Source: Stichopus chloronotus
Lineage: Eukaryota; Echinodermata; Holothuroidea; Aspidochirotida; Stichopodidae
Direction of reading: 5' to 3'
Assembly: GCA_021234535.1 (NCBI GenBank)
Contig: CM037830.1
Location: 38,130,437 to 38,194,436, forward strand
DNA: 64,000 nt
Shown piece by piece: positions 26,601 to 36,800 of this stretch. Each line of letters starts with the position of its first letter. Positions within the stretch are counted from its first letter, which is position 1. The notes under the pieces were generated by a model. The model worked only from the letters and a program-made list of their open reading frames with translations, did not search any database and was not told the origin of the DNA. Made by a program: the position numbers and the translations under genes.

Positions 26601-28228
26601 AATTCTTCATTAACGGATTGTCTGGGTCAGAGAGGGCTAATCTTGTTGAACAGTGTTTGAGTAAACTTGCTGATATTGGAGTTTGGGTCACTGCCCTCAC
26701 ATGTGATGGCCCATCGTGTCACATTACTATGTTGGAGACCCTTGGAGCATCCATGACAATTCCAGATCAGAAACCTTCCTTCCCCCACCCATCAGACCCA
26801 TCCCGTCAGGTGAGTGTATTCCTTGATGTGTGTCATATGCTCAAATTAATGAGGAATACTTTAGCTTCCTATGGTATATTGAAAGATGCTAATGGTGCCT
26901 CCATTAAGTGGGAATATGTGAAAGAGTTACATAAAGTTCAGGAAGAGGAAGGGCTGAGATTGGGAAACAGGCTAGGCAATGCACATATCCAGTGGCAGAA
27001 GCAGAAGATGAATCTTGCTGCCCAGACACTCAGTCAGAGTGTAGCAGATGCCCTTGAATTTTTGTGTGAAAAAGGGGTGCCACACTCCAGGGTTGTGAAG
27101 CCACAGTAAGCTTCATCAGGCTTGTGGACAATCTATTTGATATACTAAACTCCCGTACACCCTTTGCCCGTCACTTCAAAGCCCCCCTTTGCTCTGCAAA
27201 TGAACAAGTTTGGAGACCTTTCCTGGGGAAGCTTGGCATATGACTACATTGAGTCGGTGACAGATGCTCAGGGTAGAAAAATGTATACCACCAATCGAAA
27301 GACTACATTCATTGGTTTTCTTGCTGCATTGAAAGTGCTTTTTACATGTATGATACATTAGTTGCTAGTGAATCACCAAAATTAAAGTACTTGCTTACAT
27401 ATAAGATGACCCAGGACCACATAGAGCTCTTCTTCTGTGCTGTGAGGTCCTCACTTGCGTGTAATAACAACGCCACAGCCGGTCAGTACTTCACCTCTTC
27501 CTACAAGAAACTGCTCATTAGACATGAAGTTGAAGGTATTGGTGGTAACTGCGAAGCCCAAGATCAGACTTCTATACTACATGTGGCGAGTAGTGTCACC
27601 CCAGTAGGCAACAGTAGTGAAAGTGAGAGGGACATGCTTCTGGTTAGAAAGTATGACCTTACAATAAGAGGACCTGATGATTCTGACCATGACTATGTTG
27701 ACATTCCAAATGTGCATCACTTGTCCCAATATAAAAAGGCTGTCATGCAGTATGTCGCTGGGTATGTGGTTCGGATGGCAAGGAAACGGGTATCGTGTGA
27801 TGAGTGTATTGGTGCCTTAACAACTGGTGAGGTAGTTAAAGGCAGCCTGTTGGAGAAGAAGAATCGAGGTGGTTTGATTCGAGCATCTGCAGATGTAGTC
27901 CATGTGCGTGAAGTGACAGAGGTATGCCTGCGACGACTCCTTCACACAACCTCAGGAGATTTGCCACAACAGAAGGGAGTTGTGCATGCATTGTGCACTG
28001 CTGTTTTGACAGAAGTCAATCTGCTCAGCACCTTCAGTGGTCTCTCTGATCATATCTTTGATTGCCCTCCTGATCACAATCATGTATATTTGCTAATTAA
28101 ATGCCTAGCATCATGCTATGTGAAGAAAGATCCGCATGCACCATGTGACAAGATGTTTTAATGAGAAAGTGTCTGGACCTGCCATTCTTAAGAAATTGTC
28201 AAAACTAGTCCTGTTCAAACATCAGTGA
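23648..28228 (+). pseudogene. THAP-domain P-element transposase (THAP9-like), disrupted
   Basis: Exon 1 (23648-23715) starts MPACVAVNCTNRSDQ and supplies the first C2CH zinc ligands. Exon 2 (24963-25158) completes the THAP domain (RRDRWTPTKYSVICSDHF ... VPTLFSFPAHL). Exon 3 starts at 25724. A coiled coil (about 25955-26100) precedes the RNase H-like transposase core. Catalytic acids are visible: Asp in MLDEM (26438), Asp in CDGPS (26705), Glu in DHIELFF (27424). The frame is broken: in-frame TAG at 25859-25861 and TAA at 26600-26602, and frame changes near 27085, 27235, 27345 and 28150, after which LKKLSKLVLFKHQ runs to TGA 28226-28228. The family excises and inserts P elements and uses GTP as cofactor. 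As read, no full protein can be made; assembly error could explain some breaks. Confidence 0.9.
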
Positions 28229-28400
28229 TGGGGGTGGTGTGGCCAAGTGGTTAGAGCATGAGTCTCAGGACCCAGAGCTTGTGGGTTCAAGTTCATGTGC
28301 TGTCACTTTATTGCATCATAGAGCAGGACACTTTATCCCAATCAGTTTAGTGTGTGAAATAACACATTGGGGGTTTTAAATTTGGTAAAAGACAGCTTGA
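28229..28400 (+). mobile_element. tRNA-derived SINE inside the P element
   Basis: A box-like TGGCCAAGTGGTTAGAG (28240-28256) and B box-like GGTTCAAGTTC (28284-28294) are spaced as in a tRNA head with an internal pol III promoter; a non-tRNA body follows. It starts one base after the transposase stop codon. The 3' end is uncertain. It cannot fold as a functional tRNA by eye. Confidence 0.55.
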
Positions 28401-30530
28401 TATTTCTTTGCATGTTTGTGTGAATAGTTGTTACTACAAATATGCAAAATGAGCAGATGCTTGAAATGGCATTTTACATTCCACCCGTAAGCATTGTTTA
28501 CCTGAAAAGACCTGTAGCTTCTTTTATATTTATAATAGCTATGTGTTCATTGCAAGGGCCTGTTTGCCCTTTAAATTCGCATACATGGAAAGAATTTTGC
28601 ATTTTGATGTGCATAGACCATACAGCAAATATCAGAGATAGCCTTTTTATTTGTGAGCTTTTAAATTTATACTTGTTTGTTAGTTAGTTACTGTAGGTGA
28701 TAATCTATTTCAGTTCCCTTAAAAGAGATTTGGCAGTGCAAAGCATGCAAATTACGTTTGAAGTATAAAAACAGTGGGCAAATGGGTGACAACACGAGAT
28801 TGTACACTGTGTTGTGCCCTTTATCTTATATATATTGCCCATCTGTGTTGGGGTGGACTCAGGGGAAGGGGCAAGGTGATGTCATTTAATCTGGTAAAGT
28901 GAAAGACTAGGGAAAAAGAGTTTACACATGATTATCATTATTCAAATTATGCACTATCTACATATTCATTATCTTAATGTTTACATGCAGTAACAATATC
29001 TGAATTGCTTAGCATGGAAAGTTGGAGACCATTTTCTGTTGTGGGCAATGTGGAAATAGTAATATAATTATCTCCTCAGTTGGAAAAAAATAGATCTGAG
29101 ATACTGGTGAAAAAATATCAATAATATTATGTCAATTCAGTTTCTTGTGTTCTATTTTGTTCATAAATTTGTTTTGTGCGAAGCAGCATGTTGATTTATT
29201 CCTTGACTTGTCAAATCCAGGAATGTATCTGTCAACATATGTGTGTATGTATCTGTATGTATGCGTGTTTGTATATGTGTTTGTGACTTCTAAATAAGTA
29301 ACAAACAATTTGCCTGATCTGAGTGAAACTTGGTGTGCATGTTCTCCATATATGGTTTTAACCAACTTGAAGTGCCTCAGCCTGTGGGGCACTCAACTAA
29401 CTTAACTGGAGCACTAGGGGATTTTGATGTATTGTTCGTCCTTTCACAGTTACGGATCCAAGATCTAAGGATCCTGGGTTTGGACCATTGCGTTGGAAGA
29501 GTGCAGGAGCCCCTTGAATTTGGTGCTGAGCCAAGGGCCTTTTGGTCACAACTCCAAACAGTCATCTGCCCAACATCTGGACCCTTTCCCCCCTGACTGT
29601 CCCCTCAGATAAGCTCAACAAATCATCAGATTCTGCCCAATAGACTGGAGGCTTTACACAGACACCCAGATTGAAAATACATGGCTCTTTGTAACTGTTA
29701 TCACAACTGACATATATGAACAATGGGGATACAGTGCCCTGTTCTAGGACACTGATTGCGGGGCTCAATCTCGCACCACTTGGTCACAAAACCCTACTTT
29801 CAATCCTGCCTTTTGGACTCCTTATTCATCATCCTGACCTTGGCCATCCTGACCTTGGCCCTCATCTATTTGGTTCAGGGATATACCTAAATTTTGTCAT
29901 TTACCACCCCTTTACTCCCAAATTTTGGCACATGGAGGAGATTTTCGACATAGCAAGGAATTTTCCGGTGGGGGCCTTGGAGGTCAAACATGTCATGGGG
30001 GATCAAAAGGAAGGCACCTGAAAGTATTGTGTACTGGTATAGCAACCTGACATTTTGTGTGTGTGTGTGGGGGGGGGGGGGTGTAGGTTCATCTTGGGGG
30101 CGGACATGCTCAACAATCGCTGAGTTTTAGGGTCTCTCAGTCCCCTTGCCTGCGCCCGTGCTCTCCGGTCCCCTTCCCCACGTTGGTCAGGTTAATGTGG
30201 CCACTGGGAATTAGTTCCGCGAGGGGTTGATCAGGGCTCGCAAGTGGTTTCCCTTCTCTCCCCAGTCTTCCCCAGCATGCCAGGTGATGCTGGCCATACA
30301 GGTGTATCACTGCCCGATTGCTGGCCTAAACATTTCTTTTTTTTCTGCAAATCCTCCAAAATTTTCTCTGAACATTCAGAAGAATATTTAACCTATGTGT
30401 AAGTCGTGGATACTCGCGAATAAATGTAATTGACTAATAACATAGGCTATCTCAATGCTTTTCCATGCCCCACTACACACATTCGCTATGCCTTATGTAC
30501 AGTAGTGGCGTGGCAACCACCGAGCAACGT
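28401..30530. other. Non-coding 3' part of the P element
   Basis: No transposase sequence remains after 28228. It contains TG repeats, a duplicated CATCCTGACCTTGGCC (29832-29865) and GTGTGTG-poly-G (30058-30080), so several later insertions probably enlarged the element. Confidence 0.55.
29195..29360 (-). repeat. Fragment of the modular repeat, inverted, inside the P element
   Basis: A TG/TA-rich run (29236-29284) followed by GACTTCTAAATAAGTAACAA and GAGTGAAACTTGGTGTGCAT resembles the inverted tail and last unit of the family (compare 35145-35260). The match is short and diverged. Confidence 0.35.
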
Positions 30531-30600
30531 GAAGGGCTTAGCAAGATGGCGACACTGTGGGAATTCCGGCGACACCCCGCTGTGTGTGTTTTGATTGGCT

Positions 30601-30630
30601 ATGAGCCTTCCATTGTTTTTTAGTTCAGTG
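30601..30630 (-). repeat. P-element right terminal inverted repeat
   Basis: Reverse complement of the left TIR, ending TTAGTTCAGTG at 30630. Confidence 0.93.
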
Positions 30631-30638
30631 GTTTGGGA
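30631..30638. repeat. P-element target-site duplication, right
   Basis: GTTTGGGA directly follows the right TIR and is identical to 23385-23392. Confidence 0.93.
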
Positions 30639-30703
30639 GTTAGGTTTTCGTTGTCATGGCAGTGTGCATTGCGCAATTCCGGTGCGGACTTGAAGGGTGC
30701 ACC

Positions 30704-30815
30704 TATTTAAATACTCTGCCATTACCCAGTTTCGTGATGTGCTTGGAGGGTACACGTTTGCAATGAGTTCACCATTGCTGTTTGCGTATGTTTTGTCTGT
30801 TTACTTACTTGTAAG
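30704..30815 (+). promoter_or_regulatory. Candidate core promoter and short signal-peptide-like first exon
   Basis: TATTTAAATA (30704-30713) lies about 50 bases before ATG 30763. The frame MSSPLLFAYVLSVYLLV is a hydrophobic signal-like stretch ending at a donor (AG|GTAATT, exon end 30815). It starts 66 bases after the P-element target duplication. No second exon was recognised, so chance is quite possible. Confidence 0.22.
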
Positions 30816-30959
30816 GTAATTTGTCATTTCGTTGTGAGGTTTGGGTCATGTTTTTTGTACTAGAAGTATTCAGGGTGTGTGAAGTAGGTTTCTCTTGTGG
30901 AGTGTGTGCTTGGTTTTTGCTTTGGAGAATGTCCTTCTGGGTTTTCATTCATTTGATTT

Positions 30960-32745
30960 GTAACTTAATTGGTCTAATAGTTCTCAAGATATGCTGGAAA
31001 TACCAATGTTGGGGCAAAATTGGCTTTTTTCTTAAAAATCAGCAAAATTCACTGGATTTATCATTACAGTAATATTATGTTGAACAATGTGTTCTCAGGT
31101 GAGTACTTACACAAAATTAACTTAATTGGTCTAATAGTTCTCAAGATATGCTGGAAATACCAATTTTGGGGCAAAATTGGCTTTTTTCTAAAAAATCAGC
31201 AAAATTTACTGGATTTATCATTACAGTAATATTATGTTGAACAATGTGTTCTCAACTGAGTACTAAAAAAAATTTAAGTTAATTGGTGTAATAGTTCTCA
31301 AGATATGCTGGAAATACAAATTTTGGGACAAAATTGGCTTTTTTCCTAAAAAATCAGCAAAATTCACTGGATTTATCATTACAGTGATATTATGTTGAAC
31401 AATATGTTCTCAGGTAAATCCTTACAAAGCTTTAAGATAATAGGTCTCATAGTTATCAAGATATGTTGGAAATACAAATTTTGGGGCAAAATTGGCTTTT
31501 TTTCTCAAAAATCAGCAAAATTCAGTGGATTTATCATTACAGTAATATTATGTTGAATAATGTGTTTTCAGGTACGTACTTACAAAAATTTAACTTAATT
31601 GGTCTAATAGTTCTCAAGATATGCAGGAAATACAAATTTTGGGGCAAAATTGGCTTTTTTACTCAAAAATCAGCAAAATTCAGTGGATTTAACATTACAG
31701 TAATATTATGTTGAATAATGTGTTTTCAGGTAAGTACTTACAAAAATTTAACTTAATTGGTCTAATAGTTCTCAAGATATGCAGGAAATACAAATTTTGG
31801 GACAAAATTGGCTTTTTTTCTCAAAAATCAGCAAATTTCACTCTCGTTACAACAAAAGTGACCTACCTTGAATATTTCATTCTCATGTAAATTTTTGCAA
31901 AATTTTACATTAAATGCTCAAATACTTCTCAAGATATGCTGGAAATACCAATTTGGGGGCAAAATTGGCTTTTTTTCTCAAAAATCAGCAACTTTCACTC
32001 TCGTTACTACAAAAGTGATCTACCTTGAATATTTCATTCTCATGTAAATTTTTGCAAAATTTTACATTAAATGCTTAAATACTTCTCAAGATACGCTGGA
32101 AATACCAATTTTGGGGCAAAATTGGCTTTTTTTTTCTCAATAATCAGCAAATTTCACTCACTTTACTACAAAAGTGATCTACCGTGAATATTGTACATAA
32201 CTGAAATGTTTTTACATTAAATGCTAAAATATTTCTCAAGATATGCTGGAAATACCAATTTTGGGGCAAAATTGGCTTTTTTTTCTCAAAAACCAGAAAA
32301 TTTGAATCGATTTACCATCACAGCAATATTATGTTGAACAATGTGTTCTCAGGTAAGTACTTACAAAACAGTAAGTTAATTGATCTAATAGTTCTCAAGA
32401 TATGCTGGAAATACCAATTTTGGGGCAAAACTGGCTTTTTTTCCTAAAAAATCAGCAAATTTCACTTTTTTTACTACAAAAGTGATATACCTTGAATATT
32501 TCATTCTCAGGTATGTTTTTGCAAAATTTTGCATTAAATACTCAAATACTTCTCAAGATATGCTGGAAATACCAATTTTGGGGCAAAATTGACTTTTTTT
32601 CTCAAAAATCAGCAAATTTGACTCGATTTACCATACAACTTTTACATCTCGCACAAATTGGCATCATGCACAACCCTACCAAGTTTCAACTTAATTGCTC
32701 ATACACTTTTCAAACTATTCAGGAAAAACTACAATTTTGACAGGT
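30960..32745 (+). repeat. Tandem array, ~157-bp unit, 11 copies plus a degenerate last copy
   Basis: The core CTCAAGATATGCTGGAAATA recurs at 30983, 31140, 31297, 31455, 31613, 31771, 31928, 32095, 32235, 32394 and 32552, mostly 157-159 bases apart. Each unit also carries TTTTGGGGCAAAATTGGCTT and CTCAAAAATCAGCAAA. Two subtypes alternate: one with GTGTTCTCAGGTAAGTACTTA, one with TTTTTGCAAAATTTTACATT. A last diverged copy (CCAAGTTTCAACTTAATTGC, about 32680) leads into CA-rich sequence at 32750-32830. Open frames inside are by-products of the repeat. Confidence 0.9.
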
Positions 32746-33180
32746 CCGGACGCACACACATCCACCCACACACACACGCATACACCCTCACACACACGCA
32801 CGCACACACGCCTACGCATTGCACAGACACGTTTTCATTAACACCACCCAACAGGACCCCCCTGTACCCATGGCCACTCTACTATGGGGTACCCCCGGGG
32901 TGTCGCTACTCACCCACTCTAAGCGTTTCCATGGCAACCATTCTCCCATGGGTGCACAGTACAATATATAGCTCCACTAGCCAAGTGACCACAATATCTC
33001 ATCTAGCCCCTATAGGGCAATGAGATAAAAAGATTATCGGGTATTTAAAGGACACATTTATTTTGTTTACATATATAAACATAACGATGAGTGAACATTA
33101 CTGTAGTCATTAATAGTTACACGGTCATGTTGCTTTAATACACGAACACCAAGTTGAAATGCACAACCTTCCCAGAAAAT
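32746..33180. other. CA-rich tail of the array and flank
   Basis: CA/CGCACA repeats at 32750-32830 are followed by ACACCACCCAACAGG and an imperfect GTACCC..GGGTAC inverted pair (about 32866-32893). Confidence 0.5.
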
Positions 33181-33297
33181 AAAAAGTGTGTCACTGTCCT
33201 AAAACTGGGTCACTTTGTCTCCATAGTGACTCACTCTATATAAAGTGAGTCACTATGGAGACAAATTGACTCAGTTTTAGGACAGTGACTCACTTTT
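33181..33297. mobile_element. Near-perfect palindromic MITE upstream of the P450
   Basis: Two ~52-base arms with only a few mismatches (left CACTGTCCTAAAACTGGGTC; right arm its complement) are separated by a few bases around 33236-33241. It ends about 550 bases before the P450 start codon. Four TGA(C/G)TCA heptamers lie in it at 33227, 33246, 33267 and 33286. Confidence 0.8.
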
Positions 33298-33842
33298 TTT
33301 TTGTGTGTTCCTGACCATTTCCTCTGTTCCTATTACAGTTGCTTTGCTTTTGTCACATTTTCTCCTATTCCCTCTTTTGTTTTTTTTCCCATATTAGGCC
33401 TATTTTCTTTGTGTTTTATGAGAGACTATGCCCCCCACAAATCTAATGGATATGCTTAGGGTAAGGGGTGATGGAATTCCCTTTAAGTTATACATCACTC
33501 CTGCTTGTAAGTGTGTGTGTGTGGGGGGTATGACCAATGAATTATTATATTTATTCTTTGTAATGTATCACTTACTCTTCTCTTGAACATGTATGTTTTT
33601 TTTCTTTTTGTGTTTCTTGTGTGGCCTTTGAAATCAGTCATAATACTGTAATTCGGTGTGATGTCGACATCACATTCAGTTGTCACCTGTTTCACGTAAA
33701 ATATTATGACAACATACCATGAATTAAACTTTTCGAACATCTGGTATGCAGGTAGACTAAGAACAAAGTATTGCATTATAAGTGATCATTGAAAATCAAA
33801 TAGAAGCAGTTGCAGAACATTTGCTTCTTTCGTCGCAGGAAG

Positions 33843-36800
33843 ATGGGGACATCATCATCTAGAGATGAGCATGGCGGTGATAAAGGAATACCACCAGGAC
33901 CCTGGAATCCGTTGACTATACTCGGTATCGCCAAATCGCCGTCGGAAAGATTGACGGCAATGTCGAGATCGTACGGGCCAGTGTTTTCGTTTCGGATGAT
34001 AGGCGCCCCTTTGACTGTTGTATTGAATAATTACCGAGTCATCCACGAGGCATTGATCGAAAACGCAGATGCATTCCCTACTCGAGTTACGTCACCGTTG
34101 CGGCACAAATGGGGTACACGAGGTATGTAAACCGTCATGTACACTGGTGGCAGAAGTGGTATTTGTAATTGATTTATGGTGGGGCCAGACACTGATAATT
34201 GAATGAAAGAGATGACAGGCCCCTTGGTCAACATTTTGCAATGATTACAAATGTAAGACTATAAAGTATTACATAAAAGTAGAAAAGGGAAATCTGACCT
34301 TTGACAGGAATGACGAATTGTAATTTATTGGACATTGGTCGATTAACCATCGTCGTGATTTTCGTAAGTTTATGTGTGGTAGCCAATAGGAAACTAAACC
34401 TTAAGCCATATTCACAAGGTCATTATGACAAATTGCCGTGAGTACAGTTTTATAATTCATATCAAACTTGGCTTGACTTTACATCCAAAGACAATCATAA
34501 TTTTGTTTAACTCTGTCTGGTGGCATGTACAGAGTTCAATGGATGGAGTCGCAATGAGCATCCAGTTACCCCTACTAACATGGGAAGTGGTACCACTCCC
34601 CACTTTGGGAAAATTTCTAGAATCATGTAATAGTCAGTCCATGACTGTAGTTTTATTAAGTAGTATGGTAGGACATATTTCATTTTCAGAAATTTTTAAG
34701 TTTTGTAAACTGGCACAATTAAGACTATTATTTTGTCACATGTTGCATATTGACCTCCATGAGTAAAGAAACTGACAAGGATGGCAAAGGTTCTGAGGTA
34801 ATGATCCGTTGGCAATAGTTCGCTTACAGAGTAATATATGAGATTTAAATGCAAGGGGCACCGACAGGATCTAGGTACATATCTCAATACGCCTATGAAA
34901 GAACATTTCAGGTGTGTCGCGTGACCAGGATTTTAAGCAGGGAGGAGTCTGGCTAGACGACCCGGGCTACTAAGCGGGACACCACCATCGGTTGGAGCGG
35001 GAGGGTACGAGAAAAAATTTCACGGCAAGCCTTGTATGATTTTTTGTTTTATATATTTTCCTTTCACTAGCAATATCCGGTAAACTATTTCATTCTTTTT
35101 TGGTTCCTTGCATCAGCAAAGGAACCTATGCAGTCAGGTGGTCATGTGTGTGCGTGTGTGTGTGTGTATGCATCTGTGACACTTGCTTAGGTACGCTCTA
35201 ACTCAATAAGGGAAAGTCCGATGAAAGTCAAACTTGGTATGTAGCTTTGCCACATCAAGAAGGTATCACCTATTGTTTTTGATGGAGGTCAAAGGTCATC
35301 TGGGGGAACTGGGGGTACAAAAGTTTGTTTTGCTTGGGTACGCTCTAACTCAATAGGGGAAAGTCAGATGAGAGTTAAACTTAGTATGGCGGTACGCCAT
35401 ATTGAGAAGGTGTGCCCTATTGTTTTTGGTGGAGGTCAAAGGTCATCTGGGGAACTGGGGGCAAAAGTCTGAAAACCTTGTTATGCTGTGGATGCTCATA
35501 TGTACCATCAGTCCCCCTCCAGTGCATCATGGAAGTACTGCTTGAGTTAGCAGTTTCTTGATCAAATGAAAAAGAAGCAGTGTTGTTTGCACTACTGTAG
35601 GTGGTCACACCAGACAAGTTTTGGCTGGATCAGTTTAACTCCTCCTGCCTGATTGCTAATGGGTGCATTCATGTAAGTGTCTTTTCAATTAGTGAGGTGG
35701 GCAGGTAACAATGAAAGAAACTAAGTCAGTTGGTGTTCTTACCAGTTTAAAGGCTGTATTGCATCGCCCTAAGCTATATTTTTACCTCCCTGAAAGGAAA
35801 ATTCTCAACTGGTTCTAAGTTACAGTACTCTTAGATTGCCAGCAAATTTGAAAGATGCAGAGCAGCTCGTATTACACAGCGTACACAGGGATCCATTGTT
35901 TTGATTACACATGTGGAGGAATGTAAGACAGGCTGAGGGAGGGGGTAGAGGTAGGTGGTTGGGAGAATTGGAACTGTCTGGGGTGATGCATTACAGCCTT
36001 TAAAATAGACCCCAGTGGTTCCCTCCAGGGCATGCTATCAGTTTATTGGACTAAAAAGGGGCATAGATGAGATAAGCCATATTGCAATTTGCAGAGCCTC
36101 TTCTTGAAATGAGAGATGCACAGCTGTTTGTGTGTTGTAAAATGAATGGGATATTGCTGCATATTGCAGAAATCAACATCTTCAATTCATTGCATTAATT
36201 GAAATGGCTTCTTTGATATTTATGAACTCAGGCATATCATTTTACAATATGTATATTCCAAATACAAGGAACCATAGTGCCCCTAGGCTGTTGCAAAATC
36301 ATGCAAAATACTTCTTCTCTTACAGATTGTATGTAGCACTGTTGATGGTTGGTCACATTAGTGCTCTGGAAGTGGTTCCATGTGGGTGCATGTTTCCCAT
36401 GTTTGGGGTCCAATGTCTGAAATGGGCCATTTTATAGAAGCACGAAATATGTATCTCTTTTTACAGATTTTATGTTTCAAAAGTGAGAGTTCATGGTCAG
36501 AAATGGACCATATCGTACAAAATAATGCAATATGCTCCCCTTTACTTCATAATTAGCATTATATGCTCTCCATCTGTGCAAGGAACCAGAGTGCCCTTGG
36601 GCTTTTGTTTAGTTCCATATTGGATCGTTCACATCGATTACTCAAATTCCTTGGACTGGCCATTTTCGCCCGACTAGTCGTAAATTATGGGGAGGTGAAT
36701 AATATACCGGAGCTGCAAGTCTGTAGAGCAGCTCCGGTTTAATGCGTAATAATAATTGCGTAATTCCAAACCGAACGTTACCTGACCGGTTTGTCGTAAA

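Larger units (their letters stand above)
23393..30630 (+). mobile_element. P-family DNA transposon, full length (7238 bp)
   Basis: The element begins CACTGAACTAAAAAACAATG and ends with its reverse complement; the inverted repeats match perfectly over 30 bp (23393-23422 and 30601-30630). It is flanked by identical 8-bp target duplications GTTTGGGA (23385-23392 and 30631-30638). Thirty-one-bp TIRs and 8-bp duplications are the P-element hallmark, and the gene inside is a THAP/P transposase (23648-28228). Subterminal inverted repeats of 17 bp, about 95 bp from each end, also fit the P design. The 3' third (28230-30530) is non-coding and holds a tRNA-like SINE, a short TG-rich repeat and a poly-G run. 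Boundaries are read directly from the sequence. Confidence 0.95.

Noticed and set aside
28230..28300. Functional tRNA gene
   Set aside because: A and B boxes are recognisable, but acceptor stem and anticodon arm do not pair by eye; a SINE head fits better.
30821..31890. Series of similar open frames with KICWKYQFWGKIGFF-like residues
   Set aside because: They are translations of the 157-bp tandem array, change frame between units and match no protein family.
30960..32745. CRISPR-like array of regularly spaced repeats
   Set aside because: The whole ~157-bp unit is repeated with no unique spacers, and the DNA is eukaryotic.
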